DNA from: Nocardioides flavus (ex Wang et al. 2016)
GTDB lineage: Bacteria > Actinomycetota > Actinomycetes > Propionibacteriales > Nocardioidaceae
Reading direction: 5' to 3'
Length of the DNA stretch: 64,000 nucleotides
Assembly: GCF_014653115.1 (NCBI RefSeq)
Contig: NZ_BNAD01000007.1
Location: forward strand, 1-64,000
In this document: one piece after another, positions 63,434-64,000 of the stretch
How positions within the stretch are numbered: the first letter of the stretch is position 1
How the letters are laid out: every line of letters starts with the position of its first letter
The notes under the pieces: generated by a model
The model's database searches: none
Told to the model about the DNA's origin: nothing
What the model saw: the letters and a program-made list of their open reading frames with translations, nothing else
Made by a program: the position numbers and the translations under genes

Positions 63434-64000
63434 CTAGAGGCCGTTGCGTAGGTAGTCGAAGGTCAGGTCGAGAAACGAGCTGTAGTCCATCGCGGCGGAG
63501 CTGAGGTCGCTCTCGCCGCTGAGGTGGACGTCGAGGGTGCCCTCCAGGGCGGCCATCACGGCGCCGTACACCGCGCCGAACAGCAGCGGCACATAGATCG
63601 AGGGGTACCGCTCCCCGGCCACCGACCCCAAGAGCTCCTGGGCGGTATGACGCATGCGCTGCTGAACACCCAGGACGTAGGGCTCCAGGGTCGGGTACTG
63701 CCGCGCCATCGTCATCAGCTCGCGCATCGTCAGCAACGTGTCTTCGGTGAACTGCTCCCTCATGACGGCCAGCAGGGCATCGAGCAAGGGCAGGTCTGCG
63801 GGGAGGCTGGTCAGGATCTCGCTGACGTCGTCGACCCGGCCGAACGCGACCGAAGCGACCGCCTCTTCCTTGCAGGAGAAGTGGTTCGCGAAGGTGCGTC
63901 GCGAGTAGCCCGCTCGGTCGACCACGTCCGCGGTGACGAAACCGAACAGGCCACGCTCTCGGGTGAGCTCGAACGCCGCCACGGCCAGCGTCTGTCCCGT
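63434..64000 (-). CDS. TetR-family regulator, 5' end beyond the window
   Basis: The readable 188 residues cover most of a TetR protein: AAFELTRERGLFGFVTADVV, DRAGYSRRTFANHFSCKEEA, then a C-terminal domain ending in LDLTFDYLRNGL. The frame stays open to the window edge (TGQTLAVAAFEL), so the true start lies outside. It is transcribed toward the MMPL gene and is probably its local repressor. Confidence 0.82.
   Translation of the reverse strand, partial: TGQTLAVAAFELTRERGLFGFVTADVVDRAGYSRRTFANHFSCKEEAVASVAFGRVDDVSEILTSLPADLPLLDALLAVMREQFTEDTLLTMRELMTMARQYPTLEPYVLGVQQRMRHTAQELLGSVAGERYPSIYVPLLFGAVYGAVMAALEGTLDVHLSGESDLSSAAMDYSSFLDLTFDYLRNGL

Noticed and set aside
1..64000. CRISPR arrays, rRNA, complete tRNA genes
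   Set aside because: No regularly spaced repeats and no RNA gene structure were seen on either strand.

Overview
The window is high-GC DNA with GTG/ATG starts, tightly overlapping ATGA/GTGA gene junctions and actinobacterial families (SCO6880-type transfer protein, DUF6112, DUF6349, DUF6361, BTAD/LysM protein, TetR/P450/MMPL genes). It is most likely from an actinomycete chromosome, Nocardioidaceae-like, but no RNA gene is present to fix the taxon. Positions about 0.9-55.1 kb look like one large integrative conjugative element (ICE) carrying defence cargo. The two ends are flanked by decayed or ordinary chromosomal genes.

Left edge (1-936): the 3' end of an IS3-type transposase, a broken TetR gene and other decayed sequence. 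From 937 to 28906 nearly all genes are on the minus strand, so transcription runs from about 28.9 kb leftward. First come an exported lipoprotein and a secreted protein, then a complete-looking Tad/Flp pilus set (CpaB-like SAF, CpaE, TadA, TadB, TadC, Flp pilin, TadE x2, TadG-like). Next are a LysM-BTAD membrane protein, a frameshifted gene of unknown function and a replication/partition block (primase-polymerase, two unknowns, ParB-like). Last is the type IV secretion core: a VirB8-like candidate, an M23 hydrolase, two DUF6112 membrane proteins around a DUF6349 gene, TrbL/VirB6-like, SCO6880-like and VirB4-like. An RCC1 propeller gene (minus strand) and three plus-strand genes of unknown function are intercalated in the transfer block. 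The plus strand carries the MobF relaxase-helicase (29244-32747) and a small membrane protein. The relaxase and the lipoprotein diverge from a gap that is the best oriT candidate.

Defence island (33238-53990): (A) a plus-strand operon of a large N6-adenine methyltransferase, a PLD-SNF2 helicase fusion, a HEPN(Swt1-like)-DUF3320 protein and an EVE/PUA-like protein; (B) a minus-strand pair of AAA+ ATPase and subtilisin-like protease matching IetAS; (C) a minus-strand operon of DUF6361, PLD protein and SNF2-like helicase; then a small unknown gene and an ADP-ribosylglycohydrolase whose start is frameshifted. A tyrosine integrase (54151-55077) follows and probably marks the element end. Systems A and C are the best candidates for poorly described antiviral systems; both combine PLD and SNF2 helicase activity, fused in A and separate in C.

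Right flank (55.1-64 kb): a decayed excisionase-type antitoxin/PIN toxin pair, a membrane protein, a cytochrome P450 divergent from a TetR-thioesterase operon with a perfect 17-nt palindrome between them, a MarR remnant, another TetR gene, a small membrane protein, an MMPL transporter and a TetR gene cut by the window edge.
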